Shown here: in pieces, positions 31,215 to 41,679 of the stretch
Position numbering within the stretch: the stretch's first letter is position 1
Layout: every line of letters begins with the position of its first letter
Assembly (NCBI RefSeq): GCF_000744785.1
Contig: NZ_JQMO01000002.1
Span: forward strand, 1,240,001 to 1,304,000
Reading direction: 5' to 3'
DNA length: 64,000 nucleotides
DNA from: Kitasatospora azatica KCTC 9699
Lineage (GTDB): Bacteria > Actinomycetota > Actinomycetes > Streptomycetales > Streptomycetaceae
The notes under the pieces: model-generated
Seen by the model: only the letters and a program-made list of their open reading frames with translations
What the model was told of the DNA's origin: nothing
Database searches by the model: none
Program-made: the position numbers and the translations under genes

Positions 31215-33422
31215 GTGGCGCAGCAGGCGACGGTCGGGCACGGGCGGCTGCCCGCGGAGGTCACCAGCTTCGTCGGACGGCGGGCCGAACTGGCCGAGCT
31301 GGCCGAGCTGCTGACCCGGGCGCGACTGGTGACCGTGACCGGCCCGGGCGGGGTGGGCAAGTCCCGGCTGGCGCTGCGGGCGGCCCGCGCCGCCGCCGAG
31401 GGCTACCCGGACGGCGCGTTCCTGGTCGAGGTCGGCCAGGTGCAGGACCCGCTGCTGCTCGGCCACGCCGTGCTGGAATCGCTCGGATTGACCGACGCCA
31501 CCGCGCGGCCGCCGCTGGAGGTGCTGCTCGAGCAGCTGGCGGACCGTCGGCTGCTGGTCCTGCTGGACGGCTGCGAGCACCTGGTGGCGCCCTGCGCCGA
31601 GCTGGTCGGCGCGCTGCTGCGCGGGGTGCCCGGCCTGCGGGTGCTGGCCACCAGCCGGGAGCGGCTGCGCGCGGACGGCGAGCACCTGCTGCCGGTCGCC
31701 CCGCTGCCGGTGGACGGCACCGCGGGCGGACCGGCCGAGGCGGTGCGGTTGTTCGTCGACCGGGCCGCCGCGGTGCTGCCCGGCTTCGCGCTGACCGAGC
31801 GCAACGGCGCCGAGGTCGCGCTGCTCTGCCGGCGCCTGGACGGCATCCCGCTGGCCCTGGAGCTGGCCGCCGGGCGGCTCTCGGCGCTCTCGCTGGAGCA
31901 GGTGAGCAGCCGACTGGACGACCGGTTCCGGCTGCTGACCGGCGGCTGCCTCGGCACGCTGCCCCGGCACCAGACGCTGCGCACCACGATCGGCTGGAGC
32001 CACGAGCTCTGCACGGCGCAGGAACGTTTGCTCTGGGCGCGGCTCACGGTCTTCGCCGGCTGCTTCGACCTGGAGGCGGCGGAGTTCGTCTGCGCGGGCG
32101 ACGGGATCGACCCGGAGGAGGTCCTCGACCTGGTCGCCGGCCTGGTCGGCAAGTCGGTGCTGCTGCGCCTGGAGGAGGCGGGCGCGGTCCGCTACCGGCT
32201 GCTCGCCACCCTGCGCGACTACGGCGCGCTGTGGCTGCGGGCGGCCGGGGAGGGCCACCGGCTGCGCCGCCGACACCGGGACTGGTACCTGGGGCTGGCC
32301 GGCTGGGGCGAGCTGGAGTGGTTCGGCCCGCGCCAGCCGGAGGCCGCCGAGCGCACCACGCTGGCGCACAGCAATCTGCGGGCCGCGCTGGAGTTCTGCC
32401 TGAGCGAGCCGGGCGAGGAGCAGTTGGCGCTGCTGCTGGCCGGCACGCTCTGGTACTACTGGGTCGGCTCCGGCCACCTCGGCGAGGGCCGGCACTGGCT
32501 GGACCGCGCGCTGGCGCTGGCCCCCGAGCCCACCGAGGCGCGGGCCAAGGCGCTCTGGGTGACCGGCTACATCGCCACCCTGCAGGGCGACCCGGCCCGC
32601 GCGCTGCCGGTGCTGGAGGAGTGCCGCACCCAGGCGCTGGACACCGGCGACGACCGGGCGCTCGCCTACGCCCTGCACCGGCTGGGCTGTGCCGCGCTGA
32701 TCGGCGACCAGCCGGCGCGCGCCGCCGAGCTGTTCACCGACGCGCTCTGGCACTACGAGAGCATCGGCGAGCTCAACAGCAACGTGCTGATGGCGATGTT
32801 CGAGCTCGGCCTGGCGCTGCTCTTCGAGGGCGACCTGGACAAGGGCGAGCACTGGATGAGCCGGGTCCGGACGCTCTGCGAGGAGTACGGCGAGCAGTGG
32901 GCGTACGCCTACGGGCTCTACGCGATGGCCTACTCGCAGTGGCTGGCCGGCGACATCCGGCAGGCCCGCGCGCACGCCCGCGAGTGCGTCCGGCTCAACC
33001 ACCTGTTCCGCGACCTGGTGGGCACCGTGCTCGGCCTGGAGATGCTCGCACTGCTGGAGACCGAGCCGGTGGACCGGCCCGAGGAGCGCCCCGACCTGCT
33101 GGAGGCCCGGCTGCTGCAGGGCGCGGCGCACCGGATCTGGCAGGCGGTGGGCATCCCGCTGTTCGGCTCGCGCAACTTCAACGGCGCGCACCTGGAGTGC
33201 GCCGCCCGGGCCCGGGCCGGCCTGACCGAGGAGGAGTTCGACGGCGCCTTCGAGCGCGGCACCGCGCTCGATCTGGACGCGGCCGTCCAGCGGGTGCTGT
33301 CCCGCGCCGAGGCGGACTCCCCTGCGTGTGCCATGGACTCCGCCTGTCTTGGAGACGGCGCGGAGCCCCCGCAGCCAGCGGCTGCGGGGGCTCCGGTACT
33401 GCCTGCGGGTCAGCGCGAGTAG
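31215..33422 (+). CDS. STAND-type NB-ARC/AfsR-like ATPase with helical repeats, no output domain
   Basis: A 735-residue protein. It starts with LPAEVTSFVGRRAEL, the usual entry to this group, followed by Walker A GPGGVGKSRLA (43-53), Walker B LLVLLDGCEHL, a sensor motif LATSRERL, GIPLALELAAGRL and a TPR-like helical C-terminal half (AKALWVTGYIATLQGDPARA...). Related streptomycete proteins usually end in a LuxR helix-turn-helix; here none is present. The last 12-20 codons are encoded by the rpsD terminator hairpin, and the stop lies 13 nt inside rpsD on the other strand. GTG start with GAAGGG upstream. It may bind nucleotide and partners, but a DNA-binding role is not supported. Confidence 0.8.
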   Translation: MAQQATVGHGRLPAEVTSFVGRRAELAELAELLTRARLVTVTGPGGVGKSRLALRAARAAAEGYPDGAFLVEVGQVQDPLLLGHAVLESLGLTDATARPPLEVLLEQLADRRLLVLLDGCEHLVAPCAELVGALLRGVPGLRVLATSRERLRADGEHLLPVAPLPVDGTAGGPAEAVRLFVDRAAAVLPGFALTERNGAEVALLCRRLDGIPLALELAAGRLSALSLEQVSSRLDDRFRLLTGGCLGTLPRHQTLRTTIGWSHELCTAQERLLWARLTVFAGCFDLEAAEFVCAGDGIDPEEVLDLVAGLVGKSVLLRLEEAGAVRYRLLATLRDYGALWLRAAGEGHRLRRRHRDWYLGLAGWGELEWFGPRQPEAAERTTLAHSNLRAALEFCLSEPGEEQLALLLAGTLWYYWVGSGHLGEGRHWLDRALALAPEPTEARAKALWVTGYIATLQGDPARALPVLEECRTQALDTGDDRALAYALHRLGCAALIGDQPARAAELFTDALWHYESIGELNSNVLMAMFELGLALLFEGDLDKGEHWMSRVRTLCEEYGEQWAYAYGLYAMAYSQWLAGDIRQARAHARECVRLNHLFRDLVGTVLGLEMLALLETEPVDRPEERPDLLEARLLQGAAHRIWQAVGIPLFGSRNFNGAHLECAARARAGLTEEEFDGAFERGTALDLDAAVQRVLSRAEADSPACAMDSACLGDGAEPPQPAAAGAPVLPAGQRE
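33362..33394. terminator. rpsD terminator, inside the 3' end of the converging ATPase gene
   Basis: GGAGCCCCCGCAGCC (33362-33376) and its exact complement (33380-33394) enclose a 3-nt loop: a 15-bp stem starting 15 nt after the rpsD stop. On the plus strand it lies in frame in the last codons of the STAND ATPase. Confidence 0.8.
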
Positions 33423-34024
33423 TACTCGACGACCAGCTGCTCGTCGCAGATCACGGGGACCTCACGACGCTGCGGGGCGCGGTCCAGGCGGAAGGCCAGC
33501 GCCTTGAGGTTGACCTCGAGGTACTTCGGAGTCTGGCCCTCGCCCGCGTAGCCACCCTCACGGGCGACCTGGAACGGAACCTTCTCCTTGGACTTCTCCT
33601 TGACCGTGACGACGTAGCCCGGCTTCATCTGGTACGACGGCTTGTTGACCTTGCCGCCGTTGACCTCGATGTGACCGTGCACGACCATCTGGCGGGCCTG
33701 GTAGATGGTCCGGGCGATGCCCGAACGCAGCACCAGCGAGTCGAGACGGGTCTCGAGCTCGGCAACCAGCGCCTCACCGGTCTTGCCCTCGGCCTTCTTC
33801 GCGCGGTCGAACGCGCGGGCCATCTGCTTCTCGCTCAGGTCGTACTGGGCGCGAAGGCGCTGCTTCTCGAGCAGACGGACCTTGTAGTCCGAGTTCTGCT
33901 TGCGACCACGGCCGTGCTGGCCGGGCGGGTACGGGCGGGCCTCGAAGTACTTGACGGACTTCGGGGTCAGCGGAACGCCCAGGGCACGAGCGATCTTGAC
34001 CTTGGGACGCTTCTGGTTCGCCAT
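33410..34024 (-). CDS. rpsD: 30S ribosomal protein S4
   Basis: Primary 16S rRNA-binding protein that starts assembly of the 30S body. The 204-residue protein has the N-terminal S4 domain and the S4 RNA-binding fold (LDSLVLRSGIARTIYQARQMVVHGHIEVNG, about 94-123). It lacks the N-terminal zinc cysteines, so it is a C-minus (zinc-independent) S4. ATG start preceded by AGAGG. It is transcribed alone from a promoter about 280 nt upstream, with a structured leader; S4 represses its own synthesis in several bacteria. Confidence 0.97.
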   Translation of the reverse strand: MANQKRPKVKIARALGVPLTPKSVKYFEARPYPPGQHGRGRKQNSDYKVRLLEKQRLRAQYDLSEKQMARAFDRAKKAEGKTGEALVAELETRLDSLVLRSGIARTIYQARQMVVHGHIEVNGGKVNKPSYQMKPGYVVTVKEKSKEKVPFQVAREGGYAGEGQTPKYLEVNLKALAFRLDRAPQRREVPVICDEQLVVEYYSR

Positions 34025-34094
34025 GGAACCATTACCTCTTTCACGTTGCGAATACGGCTGTCACCAGGTGTTGACGGAGGTCGCCTCTCGCGGT

Positions 34095-34134
34095 CCGGAG
34101 AAAAACCACCCGAGGGTGATCAGCCGCTCTCCGG
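34095..34134 (-). promoter_or_regulatory. Nested hairpin with T-run in rpsD leader (attenuator candidate)
   Basis: CCGGAGA (34095-34101) and TCTCCGG (34128-34134) can pair as an outer stem. Inside, on the minus strand, GATCACC-CTCG-GGTGGTT forms a short hairpin followed directly by T-rich TTTCTCC. The two structures share bases, so they look mutually exclusive. The element lies 71-110 nt upstream of rpsD. Confidence 0.5.
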
Positions 34135-34181
34135 AGCCGGGCACAGAAGTGCAAGCACACGAATCAGCAAGTGGTCCGTGA

Positions 34182-34226
34182 CACCGATGACGGTGCGCGA
34201 CGCTCCTGGTGGCCCCGAGGGGCCAC
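34182..34226 (-). promoter_or_regulatory. Additional hairpins in rpsD leader
   Basis: CACCG-ATGA-CGGTG (34182-34195) and GTGGCCCC-GA-GGGGCCAC (34209-34226) are two more inverted repeats in the 5' leader. Together with the nested element at 34095-34134 they give the 291-nt rpsD upstream region (34025-34315) a structured-leader look. Confidence 0.45.
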
Positions 34227-34301
34227 GGGCCGGTGTCCCGCTGGTGGTGGCCGGTCAGCGGTGGAGACTGCTGCCGGACCCGGGACATGGCACTTCGATC
34301 G

Positions 34302-34307
34302 AGTATA
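34302..34307 (-). promoter_or_regulatory. Probable rpsD -10 element
   Basis: TATACT on the minus strand is a close match to the vegetative -10. The -35 region would lie inside the 3' end of rarA and is not a clear TTGACA. The transcript leader would be about 270 nt. Confidence 0.5.
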
Positions 34308-34315
34308 CCGGCCGA

Positions 34316-35665
34316 TCACTCGCCCTTGAGCCGGGCCCTGGTCCACTCCACGGTGTCCGCGTACCGGGCCTCGGCGCCGTTGCGGGTCGGCTGGTAGTAC
34401 GCCTTGCCGTGCACCTCGTCCGGCGCGTACTGCTGGGCGGCGATCGAGCCGGGCAGGTCGTGCGGGTACTGGTAGCCCTGGCCGTGGCCGAGCTTGCCGG
34501 CGCCGCCGTAGTGCGCGTCGCGCAGATGCGGCGGGACGGCGCCGGCCAGCCCCGCCTTGACGTCCGCCAGGGCCGCGTCGATCGCCAGGTAGGCGGCGTT
34601 GGACTTCGGCGCCAGGGCCAGCGCGATGGCCGCCTGAGAGAGGATGATCCGGGCCTCGGGGAAGCCGATCAGCGCCACCGCCTGGGCGGCCGCGACGGCG
34701 GTGGGCAGCGCGGTCGGGTCGGCCAGGCCGATGTCCTCGCTGGCCGAGATCATCAGCCGCCTGGCGATGAACCGCGGGTCCTCCCCCGCCTCGATCATCC
34801 GGGCCAGGTAGTGCAGGGTGGCGTCCACGTCGCTGCCCCGGATCGACTTGATCAGCGCACTGGCCACGTCGTAGTGCTGGTCGCCGTCCTTGTCGTAGCG
34901 GACGGCGGCCTGGTTGACGGCGGTCTCGGTGGTGGCCAGGGTGATCTCGGCCGCGCCCTGCTCCAGCGCCGCGCCGGCCGCCGCCTCCAGCGTGGTCAGG
35001 GCCCGGCGGGCATCCCCGCCGGCGAGCCGGACCAGGTGGTCCTCGGCCTCCTGACCCAGCGTCACGCTCGCGGCCAGGCCGCGTTCGTCGGCCACCGCGC
35101 GGCGCAGCAGCGCGCGGATGTCCTCGTCGGTGAGCGACTGCAGGGTGAGCAGCAGCGAGCGCGACAGCAGGGGTGAGATCACCGAGAAGTACGGGTTCTC
35201 GGTGGTGGCGGCGATCAGGGTCACCCAGCGGTTCTCCACGGCGGGCAGCAGCGAGTCCTGCTGGGCCTTGGAGAAGCGGTGGATCTCGTCCAGGAAGAGG
35301 ACGGTCTCCTTGCCGCTCATGCCGACCGCCCGGCGGGCGCCCTCGATCACGGCGCGCACCTCCTTGACCCCGGCAGTGATCGCGGACAGCTCGACGAACC
35401 GACCCTCGACGGCCTGGCTGATCACGTGCGCCAGGGTGGTCTTGCCGGTGCCGGGCGGCCCCCACAGGATCACCGAACTGGTCGCCGCCGGCCCCTTGGA
35501 GCCGGCCACCAGGCGGCGCAGCGGCGAGCCGTCCCTCAGAAGTTGCCGCTGGCCGGCCACCTCGTCCAGGGTGCGCGGCCGCATCCGCACGGCCAACGGC
35601 GCCCGGCCCGGTTCGGCGGCCTGGTGCTGTTCGGCGGCGACGGTGAAGAGGTCCGGTTCGTCCAC
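34316..35665 (-). CDS. rarA: Replication-associated recombination protein RarA (MgsA)
   Basis: AAA+ ATPase related to clamp loaders and RuvB, acting at stalled forks. The 449-residue protein has Walker [12 protein letters not shown] (69-79), Walker B FLDEIHRF, sensor 1 AATTENP, a SRSLL arginine-finger-like region and the C-terminal tetramerisation/MgsA domain ([31 protein letters not shown]). GTG start. It lies 31 nt upstream of the end of ppk2 on the same strand, with rpsD's own promoter at its 3' end. Confidence 0.94.
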   Translation of the reverse strand: MDEPDLFTVAAEQHQAAEPGRAPLAVRMRPRTLDEVAGQRQLLRDGSPLRRLVAGSKGPAATSSVILWGPPGTGKTTLAHVISQAVEGRFVELSAITAGVKEVRAVIEGARRAVGMSGKETVLFLDEIHRFSKAQQDSLLPAVENRWVTLIAATTENPYFSVISPLLSRSLLLTLQSLTDEDIRALLRRAVADERGLAASVTLGQEAEDHLVRLAGGDARRALTTLEAAAGAALEQGAAEITLATTETAVNQAAVRYDKDGDQHYDVASALIKSIRGSDVDATLHYLARMIEAGEDPRFIARRLMISASEDIGLADPTALPTAVAAAQAVALIGFPEARIILSQAAIALALAPKSNAAYLAIDAALADVKAGLAGAVPPHLRDAHYGGAGKLGHGQGYQYPHDLPGSIAAQQYAPDEVHGKAYYQPTRNGAEARYADTVEWTRARLKGE

Positions 35666-35696
35666 CCCGCCACCCTATGCGAGGGCGCCGACAGCC

Positions 35697-36515
35697 CTAC
35701 TTCCGCTTCTTGCCGCGCTCCAGCTCGTGGGCGTAGTCCGGGACGTACTTCTGCAGGTCGCGCGGCGGGCGCTGGTAGCCCTTGGGGGCCGGGCGGGGCG
35801 GTAGCGCGACGGGGGGCTTGGTGACGTCCTGGTACGGGATGGTGGAGAGCAGGTGGGCGATCATGTTGATCCGGGCGCGGCGCTTGTCGTCGCTCTCCAC
35901 CACGTTCCAGGGGGCCTCGGGGATGTCGGTGTAGACGAACATCTCGTCCTTGGCCCGGGAGTAGTCCTCCCAGCGGCTGATCGACTCGGTGTCCATCGGG
36001 GAGAGCTTCCAGCGGCGCATCGGGTCCTTCAGCCGGGCCCGGAAGCGGCGTTCCTGCTCGGTGTCACTGACCGAGAACCAGTACTTGCGCAGCACGATGC
36101 CCGCCTCGATCAGCATCCGTTCGAAGGTCGGGCACTGGTGCAGGAACTGCCAGTACTCCTCGTCGGTGCAGAAGCCCATCACCTTCTCCACCCCGGCGCG
36201 GTTGTACCAGCTGCGGTCGAACAGCACGATCTCGCCGGCGGCCGGCAACTGCTCGACGTAGCGCTGGAAGTACCACTGGCCGCGCTGGCGCTCGGTGGGC
36301 GCCGGCAGGGCGGCGATCCGCGCGATGCGCGGGTTGAGGAACTCGGTGACCCGCTTGATCGCGCCGCCCTTGCCGGCGGCGTCCCGGCCCTCGAAGACCA
36401 CCACCAGCCGGATCCCCTCCAGCCGCACCCACTCCTGGAGCTTCACCAGCTCGTTCTGCAGACGCAGGAGTTCGGTCTCGTACAGGTGCTTGTTGAGGCG
36501 GGGCAGGTCGGTCAC
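35697..36515 (-). CDS. ppk2: Polyphosphate kinase 2 family protein
   Basis: Transfers phosphate between polyphosphate and nucleotides. The 272-residue single-domain protein carries Walker A FEGRDAAGKGGAIKR (41-55), the FDRSWYNRAGVEKVMGF Walker B/lid region (98-114), RWKLSPMDTESISRWEDYSRAKD and WNVVESDDKRRARIN, all typical of one-domain PPK2. Length and motifs fit class I, but class cannot be decided without alignment. GTG start with GGAG 8 nt upstream; a 15-bp inverted repeat separates it from aspS. Confidence 0.93.
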   Translation of the reverse strand: MTDLPRLNKHLYETELLRLQNELVKLQEWVRLEGIRLVVVFEGRDAAGKGGAIKRVTEFLNPRIARIAALPAPTERQRGQWYFQRYVEQLPAAGEIVLFDRSWYNRAGVEKVMGFCTDEEYWQFLHQCPTFERMLIEAGIVLRKYWFSVSDTEQERRFRARLKDPMRRWKLSPMDTESISRWEDYSRAKDEMFVYTDIPEAPWNVVESDDKRRARINMIAHLLSTIPYQDVTKPPVALPPRPAPKGYQRPPRDLQKYVPDYAHELERGKKRK

Positions 36516-36535
36516 GGCGGCGGCTCCAGAAAGAC

Positions 36536-36578
36536 GGATGCTGATGACCCCTCACGTTATGACGGGTCATCAGCATCC
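36536..36578 (-). terminator. aspS terminator
   Basis: GGATGCTGATGACCC (36536-36550) and its exact complement (36564-36578) form a 15-bp stem with a 13-nt loop. On the minus strand the 3' arm is followed by GTCTTTCTGG, a weak T-tract. It lies 19 nt after the aspS stop, upstream of ppk2. Confidence 0.7.
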
Positions 36579-36597
36579 ACTGGTCGAGCGCGCCGGA

Positions 36598-38366
<1,769 letters not shown>

Positions 38367-38370
<4 letters not shown>

Positions 38371-39644
38371 AGCTGCTTCTCCTTCAGGGTGGTGACGAGT
38401 GCGTCGAGTGCGACGGCGGTCTGCTCGCCGGTGGTCATGTCCTTCAACTGGACGACGCCCTCGGCGAGATCGCGGTCGCCCGCGATCAGGGCGAACCGGG
38501 CTCCGGAGCGGTCGGCGGACTTCATGGCGTTCTTGATGCCCTTGACGCCGAACGCCAGGTCGGTGGCCACGCCGGCTCGGCGCAGCTCGGTGACCTTGGC
38601 GAACAGGACGTTCTTGGCCCCCTCGCCGAGCGCGACGGCGTAGACCGAGGTGGTGGCGGGCAGGTCGAGGGTGATGCCCTCGGCCTCCAGCGCCAGATAG
38701 GTGCGGTCCACCCCGAGGCCCCAGCCGACCGAGGGCAGCGCCGGGCCGCCGAGCATCTCGGAGAGGCCGTCGTAGCGCCCGCCACCGCCGATCGCGGACT
38801 GCGCGCCCAGGCCGTTGTGCACGAACTCGAAGGTGGTGCGGGTGTAGTAGTCCAGGCCGCGGACCAGCTTGGGGTCGTCCACCCAGGCCACGCCGGCGGC
38901 GGTGAGCAGCTCGCGCACCTGGAGGTCGTACGCCTTGCAGTCCTCGCAGAGGTAGTCGCGCAGCATCGGCGCGTCGGTCAGCTGGGCCTGCACCGCCTCG
39001 CGCTTGTCGTCGAGCACCCGCAGCGGGTTGATCTCGGCCCGGCGGCGGGTGTCCTCGTCCAGGTCCAGGCCGGTCAGGAACTCCTGCAGCGCGGCCCGGT
39101 AGACCGGGCGGCACTGCTTGTCGCCGAGGCTGTTGACCAGGAGGCGGTAGTCGCTCAGGCCGAGCGAGCGGAACGCGTCGTCCGCCAGGATGATCAGCTC
39201 GGCGTCCAGTGCCGGGTCCTCGGCGCCGATCGCCTCGGCGCCGATCTGGGCGAACTGGCGGTAGCGGCCCTTCTGGGCCCGCTCGTAGCGGTAGAAGGAG
39301 CCGGAGTACCAGAGCTTGACCGGAAGGTTGCCGAGCTTGTGCAGGTTGGCCTGCAGGGCGGCCCGAACCACCGAGGCGGTGCCCTCGGGGCGCAGCGCCA
39401 GCTCGTCACCGCCCTTGGTGGTGAGGGTGTACATCTCCTTGGTGACGATGTCGGTGGACTCGCCGACACCGCGGGAGAAGAGCTTCACGTCCTCGAAGAC
39501 CGGGGTCTCGATGTAGCCGTAGCCGGCCCGGCGCAGCGGGGCGGCCAGCGCCTGACGGACCGCCAGGAAGGTCGCGGAGCTGGGCGGGAGCAGGTCGTAG
39601 GTGCCCTTGGGGGCGGTGAAGGTGCTCAACTTCTCTTCCGTCAC
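38367..39644 (-). CDS. hisS: Histidyl-tRNA synthetase
   Basis: Class II synthetase of 425 residues with the HisRS motifs [12 protein letters not shown] (motif 2 entry), [30 protein letters not shown] and GGGGRYDGL, plus the C-terminal anticodon-binding domain. Start uncertain: GTG at 39644 overlaps the metallo-hydrolase stop as GTGA, as many junctions here do, whereas TTG at 39629 gives the more usual [10 protein letters not shown]-terminus with GGAAGAG upstream. Part of the hydrolase-hisS-aspS run. Confidence 0.95.
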
Positions 39645-40348
39645 ATTCCTCGTCGCGGGGCTGCGGGAGCGGTGACCGCCCCCGCCGCTTGCTTGAGGTA
39701 GGGGTTGGTGGCGCGCTCGCGGCCGATGGTGGTCTGTTCGCCGTGGCCGGAGAGCACCACGGTGGCGTCGTCGAGGGGCAGGCAGACCCGGGCCAGCGAC
39801 TGCATGATCGCGGTGTGGTTGCCGCCCGGGAGGTCCGTGCGCCCGATGGAGCCGGCGAAGAGCAGGTCGCCCGAGAAGAGAACCGGTGGGATCTCCTCGG
39901 TGGCGGGCGTCCGGAACGTCACCGACCCCTTGGTATGGCCGGGCGCGTGGTCGACGGTCAGCTTCAGACCGGCCAGCTCCAGCTCGCTGCCGTCGGTCAG
40001 CAGCCGCAGGTCGTCGGGCTCGCCGATGGTGAGCTCGCCGAGCAGCTGGGCGCCGATCGAGCGGCCGAGCGCCTTCTCCGGGTCGGTCAGCATGTACCGG
40101 TCCTCGGGGTGGATCCAGGCCGGCACGTTCTTGGCGCCGCAGACCGGGACCACCGAGGCGACGTGATCGAGGTGCCCGTGGGTGAGCACCACGGCGACCG
40201 GCTTGAGCCGGTGCTCGCGGATCATCGCCTCGACCCCGGCGGTGGCCTCGTGCCCCGGGTCCACGATCACGCACTCCTCGCCGGCGGCCGGTGCCACGAG
40301 GTAGCAGTTGGTACCCCAGGCTCCGGCGGGAAATCCGGCGATGAACAC
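39641..40348 (-). CDS. MBL-fold metallo-hydrolase, glyoxalase II-like
   Basis: A 235-residue metallo-beta-lactamase-fold protein with THGHLDH (56-62), a central [29 protein letters not shown] and SGHGEQTT, the full set of metal ligands for a dinuclear site. It resembles hydroxyacylglutathione hydrolase-type enzymes; since actinobacteria use mycothiol, the true substrate is unknown. GTG start with AAGGA upstream. Overlaps hisS by 4 nt, a conserved neighbour in actinobacteria. Confidence 0.88.
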   Translation of the reverse strand: MFIAGFPAGAWGTNCYLVAPAAGEECVIVDPGHEATAGVEAMIREHRLKPVAVVLTHGHLDHVASVVPVCGAKNVPAWIHPEDRYMLTDPEKALGRSIGAQLLGELTIGEPDDLRLLTDGSELELAGLKLTVDHAPGHTKGSVTFRTPATEEIPPVLFSGDLLFAGSIGRTDLPGGNHTAIMQSLARVCLPLDDATVVLSGHGEQTTIGRERATNPYLKQAAGAVTAPAAPRRGM

Positions 40349-40631
40349 GGCAGTCCTTGGGTCTCGGCGGGTCGAGGGGCGGCGCGAAGCGTCAAAGGCG
40401 GCGCAGGCGGCGCAGGGCGCGAAAAAGTCCTTCGGTGCAGCCTACCGGCGGTAAGCCGTCGGTTGCGAACCGGATAGTGGTGTGCCGCCGGGCCGGTGGT
40501 TCGTGAGCCCGCGATCGAACCGTTCACCGGGTTCTTACAGATCTGGTCCCTACACTTGGCGCCTGGTGGATGGGATGATCCGCCCGACACATCCACACAC
40601 ATGTTCAGCGCGAACGAGGAGACACGGCCCG

Positions 40632-41450
40632 GTGGTCAGCAGCGAACAGCGGCGGCGGCAGCTCGCCCGCGAGAAGTACGAGCGGCAGCAGAAGGCCCGT
40701 GCCGAGGCCGCGGTCAAGGCCAAGCGCCGCAACATTGTCCTCAGCGCCGCCCTCGCCGTCGTCGTGGTGGCGGCCGGCGGCGCCTGGGCAGGCGGCGTGT
40801 TCGACTCCAGCAGCAAGAAGAGCGACACCGCCAACGCGGCGCCCACCCCGGTCGCGCCGACGGCCAAGCCCAGCCCGGTGGACGTCAAGGGCTGCTCGGC
40901 CCCGCAGCCGGGCGACCCGAACAAGAAGCAGTGGCCGAGCGAGCCGGCCATGTCGATCGACACCAAGGCGTCCTACACGGCCACCCTGGACACCAGTTGC
41001 GGCCAGGTGACACTGTCCCTGGACGCCGCCAAGGCGCCGCACACGGTCAACTCCTTCGCCTTCCTGGCGGGTGAGAACTACTTCGACCACACCAAGTGCC
41101 ACCGCCTGACCACCCAGGGCATCTACGTCCTGCAGTGCGGCGACCCGACCGCGTCCGGCAGCGGCAGCCCCGGCTACAAGTTCACCGACGAGAACCTGAC
41201 CGGCGCGACCTACCCGGCCGGCACCGTGGCGATGGCCAACTCCGGTGCGAACACCAACGGCAGCCAGTTCTTCCTGGTCTACAAGGACACCCAGCTGCCG
41301 CCGAACTACACCCCGTTCGGCAAGATCACCGGTGGCCTGGACGTGCTGACCAACATCGCGGCCGGCGGCGAGAACGACGCCAACGGCCCTGGTGACGGTG
41401 CGCCCAACGCCAACGTGGTGCTCAACAAGGTGACCACCGCGAAGAGCTGA
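40632..41450 (+). CDS. Membrane-anchored cyclophilin-type peptidyl-prolyl isomerase
   Basis: A 272-residue protein with a charged N-terminus (QRRRQLAREKYERQQKARA), one membrane anchor (about 34-55) and an extracytoplasmic cyclophilin domain (about 105-270). Visible motifs are VNSFAFLAGENYFDHTKCHR, GSGSPGYKFTDE, MANSGANTNGSQFFLVY and FGKITGGLDVL. It catalyses prolyl isomerisation, probably for exported proteins. Chosen start GTG at 40632 (VVSSEQRRRQ), 10 nt after GAGGAG. Divergent from the metallo-hydrolase gene. The 283-nt intergenic space has a possible -10, TACACT at 40551-40556, without a good -35. Confidence 0.88.
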   Translation: MVSSEQRRRQLAREKYERQQKARAEAAVKAKRRNIVLSAALAVVVVAAGGAWAGGVFDSSSKKSDTANAAPTPVAPTAKPSPVDVKGCSAPQPGDPNKKQWPSEPAMSIDTKASYTATLDTSCGQVTLSLDAAKAPHTVNSFAFLAGENYFDHTKCHRLTTQGIYVLQCGDPTASGSGSPGYKFTDENLTGATYPAGTVAMANSGANTNGSQFFLVYKDTQLPPNYTPFGKITGGLDVLTNIAAGGENDANGPGDGAPNANVVLNKVTTAKS

Positions 41451-41679
41451 TCCACTTCGCGCGCCCGCCGCGCGAATTGGCCGGGCCCGGATGCGGACAG
41501 CACCGGGCCTGGTCGCCTATGTTGCTGTTGTATAGGGTGCCCTGACCCGCTCGCCGTCACCCTCGGCAGCGAACCGGGCGGACGGGGACGGCGGACCATC
41601 GGGTCCGTCGCACATTCAACTGTGGACGACGGATCCGCACCGCGAGGCGGTGGGCGGGACGTCATGTGGAGGAGGCGCT

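Noticed and set aside
31215..33422. Calling the STAND ATPase a LuxR-family regulator
   Set aside because: No helix-turn-helix is present in the C-terminus, so only the ATPase and helical repeats are supported.
33410..34024. Zinc-binding form of S4
   Set aside because: The N-terminal cysteine pairs are absent, so it is the C-minus form.
31199..35176. A 1325-codon plus-strand open frame across the STAND ATPase, rpsD and rarA
   Set aside because: It is in a different frame from the ATPase and runs antisense through two certain genes; no domain or ribosome-binding site supports it.
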